Assembly: GCA_015295945.1 (NCBI GenBank)
Contig: DVED01000075.1
Coordinates: forward strand, 1-43,667
From: Oscillatoriales cyanobacterium M59_W2019_021
GTDB lineage: Bacteria > Cyanobacteriota > Cyanobacteriia > Cyanobacteriales > Geitlerinemataceae
Direction of reading: 5' to 3'
DNA: 43,667 nucleotides
The position numbers and the translations under genes are program-made. The stretch's first letter is position 1. Every line of letters starts with the position of its first letter. The notes below the pieces were generated by a model. The model saw nothing but the letters and a program-made list of their open reading frames with translations, searched no databases and was not told the origin of the DNA. Shown here piece after piece: positions 42,071 to 43,667 of this stretch.

Positions 42071-42117
42071 TAGCCACTGGCAACTCGCTATTCCCTATAT
42101 TGTCACCTTAAACCATC

Positions 42118-43173
42118 ATGCACGAAAAGATCTTTGACACTCACATTCAGCGCTCTCAGGTTTTATTAACCCCCGAGGACATTAAAGCCAAACTTCCTCT
42201 CGATGAAGTGTCAGAAACAACGGTTTGCCGCTTCCGCAAACAAATTGAAAATATCCTCGATGGCACGGATTCAAGAAAGTTTATTGTCGTCGGTCCTTGT
42301 TCGATTCACGACTTGACGGCGGCTTTAGAGTATGCCAAAAAACTGAAAAAATTGGCGGATAAAGTGAGCGATCGCCTCTTGTTAATTATGCGGGTTTATT
42401 TCGAGAAACCGCGTACGACGGTGGGCTGGAAAGGGCTGATCAACGATCCGGATATGGACGATTCGTTCCACATCGAAAAAGGGCTATTACTGGCTCGCCA
42501 AATTTTACTCCAAGTGACGGAATTAGGCTTGCCAACAGCGACGGAAGCCCTCGATCCGATCGTCCCTCAGTATATTAGCGAATTGATTGCTTGGTCGGCG
42601 ATCGGCGCGCGGACGATTGAATCTCAAACCCACCGCGAAATTGCCAGCGGTTTGTCGATGCCTGTGGGTTTGAAAAATGGGACGAATGGAAGTATTGACG
42701 TGGCAATTAATGCTATGAAAGCCGCACGAGAACCGCACAATTTTCTGGGCATCAATTCTATGGGACAAGTCAGCATTTTTACGACGACGGGAAATCCCTA
42801 CGCTCACGTCATTTTGCGCGGTGGTGGCGGCAAAGCTAATTACGATGCTGCCAGCGTCAAAGCGATCGAAGAACAACTAATTGCAGAAAATTTACCGCCC
42901 CGCATTGTCATCGATTGCAGTCACGGCAATTCTAATAAAGATCACCGACGACAAGGTGCGGTTTTAGCCGATGTTGTCGAGCAAATTTGCCAGGGAAATC
43001 AGTCGATCGTAGGGATGATGTTAGAGTCGAACTTATACGAAGGAAATCAATCGATTCCTAGCAATTTGCAGGATCTCAAATATGGCGTTTCGATTACCGA
43101 CAAGTGCATCAGTTGGGAGGAAACCGAACGGATTATTTTAGAGGCTTATGAGACTTTGGGAAAAGTGAGTTAG
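42118..43173 (+). CDS. aroG: 3-deoxy-7-phosphoheptulonate synthase, class I (AroG type)
   Basis: 351 residues. It joins phosphoenolpyruvate and erythrose 4-phosphate in the first step of the shikimate pathway. Motifs: VVGPCSIHD (metal cysteine), EKPRTTVGWKGL, SQTHREIASGLSMPVGLKNG, ILRGGGGKANYD, DCSHGNSNKDH and MLESNLYEG, all typical of class I-alpha enzymes. The N-terminal extension (residues 1-35, FDTHIQRSQVLLTPED) is where feedback inhibitors act in this class; whether Phe or Tyr is sensed cannot be told. A MITE lies in its promoter region. Confidence 0.95.
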   Translation: MHEKIFDTHIQRSQVLLTPEDIKAKLPLDEVSETTVCRFRKQIENILDGTDSRKFIVVGPCSIHDLTAALEYAKKLKKLADKVSDRLLLIMRVYFEKPRTTVGWKGLINDPDMDDSFHIEKGLLLARQILLQVTELGLPTATEALDPIVPQYISELIAWSAIGARTIESQTHREIASGLSMPVGLKNGTNGSIDVAINAMKAAREPHNFLGINSMGQVSIFTTTGNPYAHVILRGGGGKANYDAASVKAIEEQLIAENLPPRIVIDCSHGNSNKDHRRQGAVLADVVEQICQGNQSIVGMMLESNLYEGNQSIPSNLQDLKYGVSITDKCISWEETERIILEAYETLGKVS

Positions 43174-43208
43174 TCTCGCTGGCGACTGGAAGTCGCACCT
43201 ACAGGAGC

Positions 43209-43231
43209 AAAGTCCGCCTGCGCGGACTTTT
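43209..43231 (+). terminator. Terminator of the DAHP synthase gene
   Basis: AAAGTCCGC (43209-43217) pairs with GCGGACTTT (43222-43230) around a CTGC loop, with one extra T. The same element type is a common cyanobacterial intergenic repeat. Confidence 0.7.
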
Positions 43232-43302
43232 ACTTTGTCAAACCCGTTTAGGCAGGTTGGCATTCTGTGGCTATGGTTTCAACCGCCTTACTTCACGATT
43301 TC

Positions 43303-43667
43303 ATGACTGTCAAACACCAAAAAATTAAGCGCGATCGAGGGTTAATTTGCCTTGCCACGATCGCTTTTATCTGTACGATCGCCTTTCACCCTCTATTGGG
43401 AAATACGATGTCTTCTCCGATAACTTTCCTCACCGATCCGTTTCTGCAATTTCCGACTAACACTTCCGTTCGAGTGGTTTGGTTTACCGAATTTTTGGGA
43501 AAAGAACATACGGTTACGTATGGCGAGAAGTTGGAAAAAAGGGCGATCGCGCAAACCTCTCAACTCAGTCGTACCCGCGAAGATCGCGAATCTTGGATTG
43601 GAAAACAACGCGAAGATGGCACGCTATTTCCGCAACCCACCCGGCGGCAAATTTGGCGGCACGAAGC
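43303..43667 (+). CDS. Metallophosphoesterase with N-terminal fibronectin-like domain (partial, 5' part)
   Basis: 121 codons to the window edge, no stop. A membrane helix or signal peptide (LICLATIAFICTIAFHPLLG) is followed by FLTDPFLQFPTNTSVRVVWF and TEFLGKEHTVTYGE, the start of the beta-sandwich seen before the metallophosphoesterase domain of purple-acid-phosphatase-like cyanobacterial proteins. The catalytic part is outside the window, so the call is tentative. Confidence 0.6.
   Translation, partial: MTVKHQKIKRDRGLICLATIAFICTIAFHPLLGNTMSSPITFLTDPFLQFPTNTSVRVVWFTEFLGKEHTVTYGEKLEKRAIAQTSQLSRTREDRESWIGKQREDGTLFPQPTRRQIWRHE

Overview
The window is chromosomal DNA from a cyanobacterium, probably filamentous and of Oscillatoria type. 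The supporting signs are dense GCGATCGC (HIP1) octamers, a psaC gene for photosystem I, a CRR7-like NDH-1 assembly protein, a plastid-lipid-associated (fibrillin) protein, a group 3 sigma factor of SigF type, and intergenic spaces full of short tandem heptamers (STRR type). No heterocyst gene is visible, so the exact genus is open.

Layout. 1-2.6 kb: end of a membrane protein, a long leader and a secreted CAP/RTX protein. 2.8-4.4 kb: an intact IscB (OMEGA/HEARO) element with its structured RNA, sitting directly before the start codon of livH. 4.4-9.1 kb: a branched-chain/neutral amino-acid ABC transporter operon (livH-livM-livG-livF), interrupted by a nonsense-mutated four-helix-bundle gene between inverted heptamer repeats. 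9.2-16.8 kb: a serine recombinase homologue with a damaged active site, an alpha/beta hydrolase, gatA, a retropepsin-like protease, a CnfU-type NifU protein and a large hypothetical protein. 17-19.8 kb: a GHKL-like regulator, CRR7, DUF3386 and an EcfT/CbiQ protein. 19.9-23.6 kb: a compact minus-strand cluster fibrillin-threonine deaminase-mntA-hepT-selO. 24.2-31.2 kb: a CPBP protease, a two-pore-helix channel-like NAD-binding protein, a small conserved protein and a UrtA-like hybrid sensor kinase. 31.3-36.5 kb: SH3 protein, tRNA-Arg(CCG), a beta-propeller repeat protein and a peroxiredoxin/2OG-oxygenase fusion. 36.5-43.7 kb: sigF, psaC, an HdrB-like CCG protein, a pentapeptide protein, a shortened CheR, an ORF-less HEARO-like element in front of a 74-codon gene, a small MITE, a DAHP synthase and the start of a phosphoesterase.

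The most interesting signal is the IscB system. The full element and an ORF-less relative 37 kb away share the same RNA architecture, with a basal stem that covaries (GTCAGC/GCTGAC against GTCAAA/TTTGAC). Both stop exactly at an ATGA that is also the start codon of the next gene. The element therefore lies between a host 5' leader, which would be read as guide, and a host gene, to which it lends a Shine-Dalgarno sequence. A possible third, very short relic precedes the fibrillin operon at a GTGA. A second theme is the heptamer repeats: several genes take their stop codon from the first unit of a heptamer array. A third is a set of family members with altered catalytic or selectivity motifs (recombinase, peroxiredoxin, channel filter, CheR), which look domesticated or repurposed.
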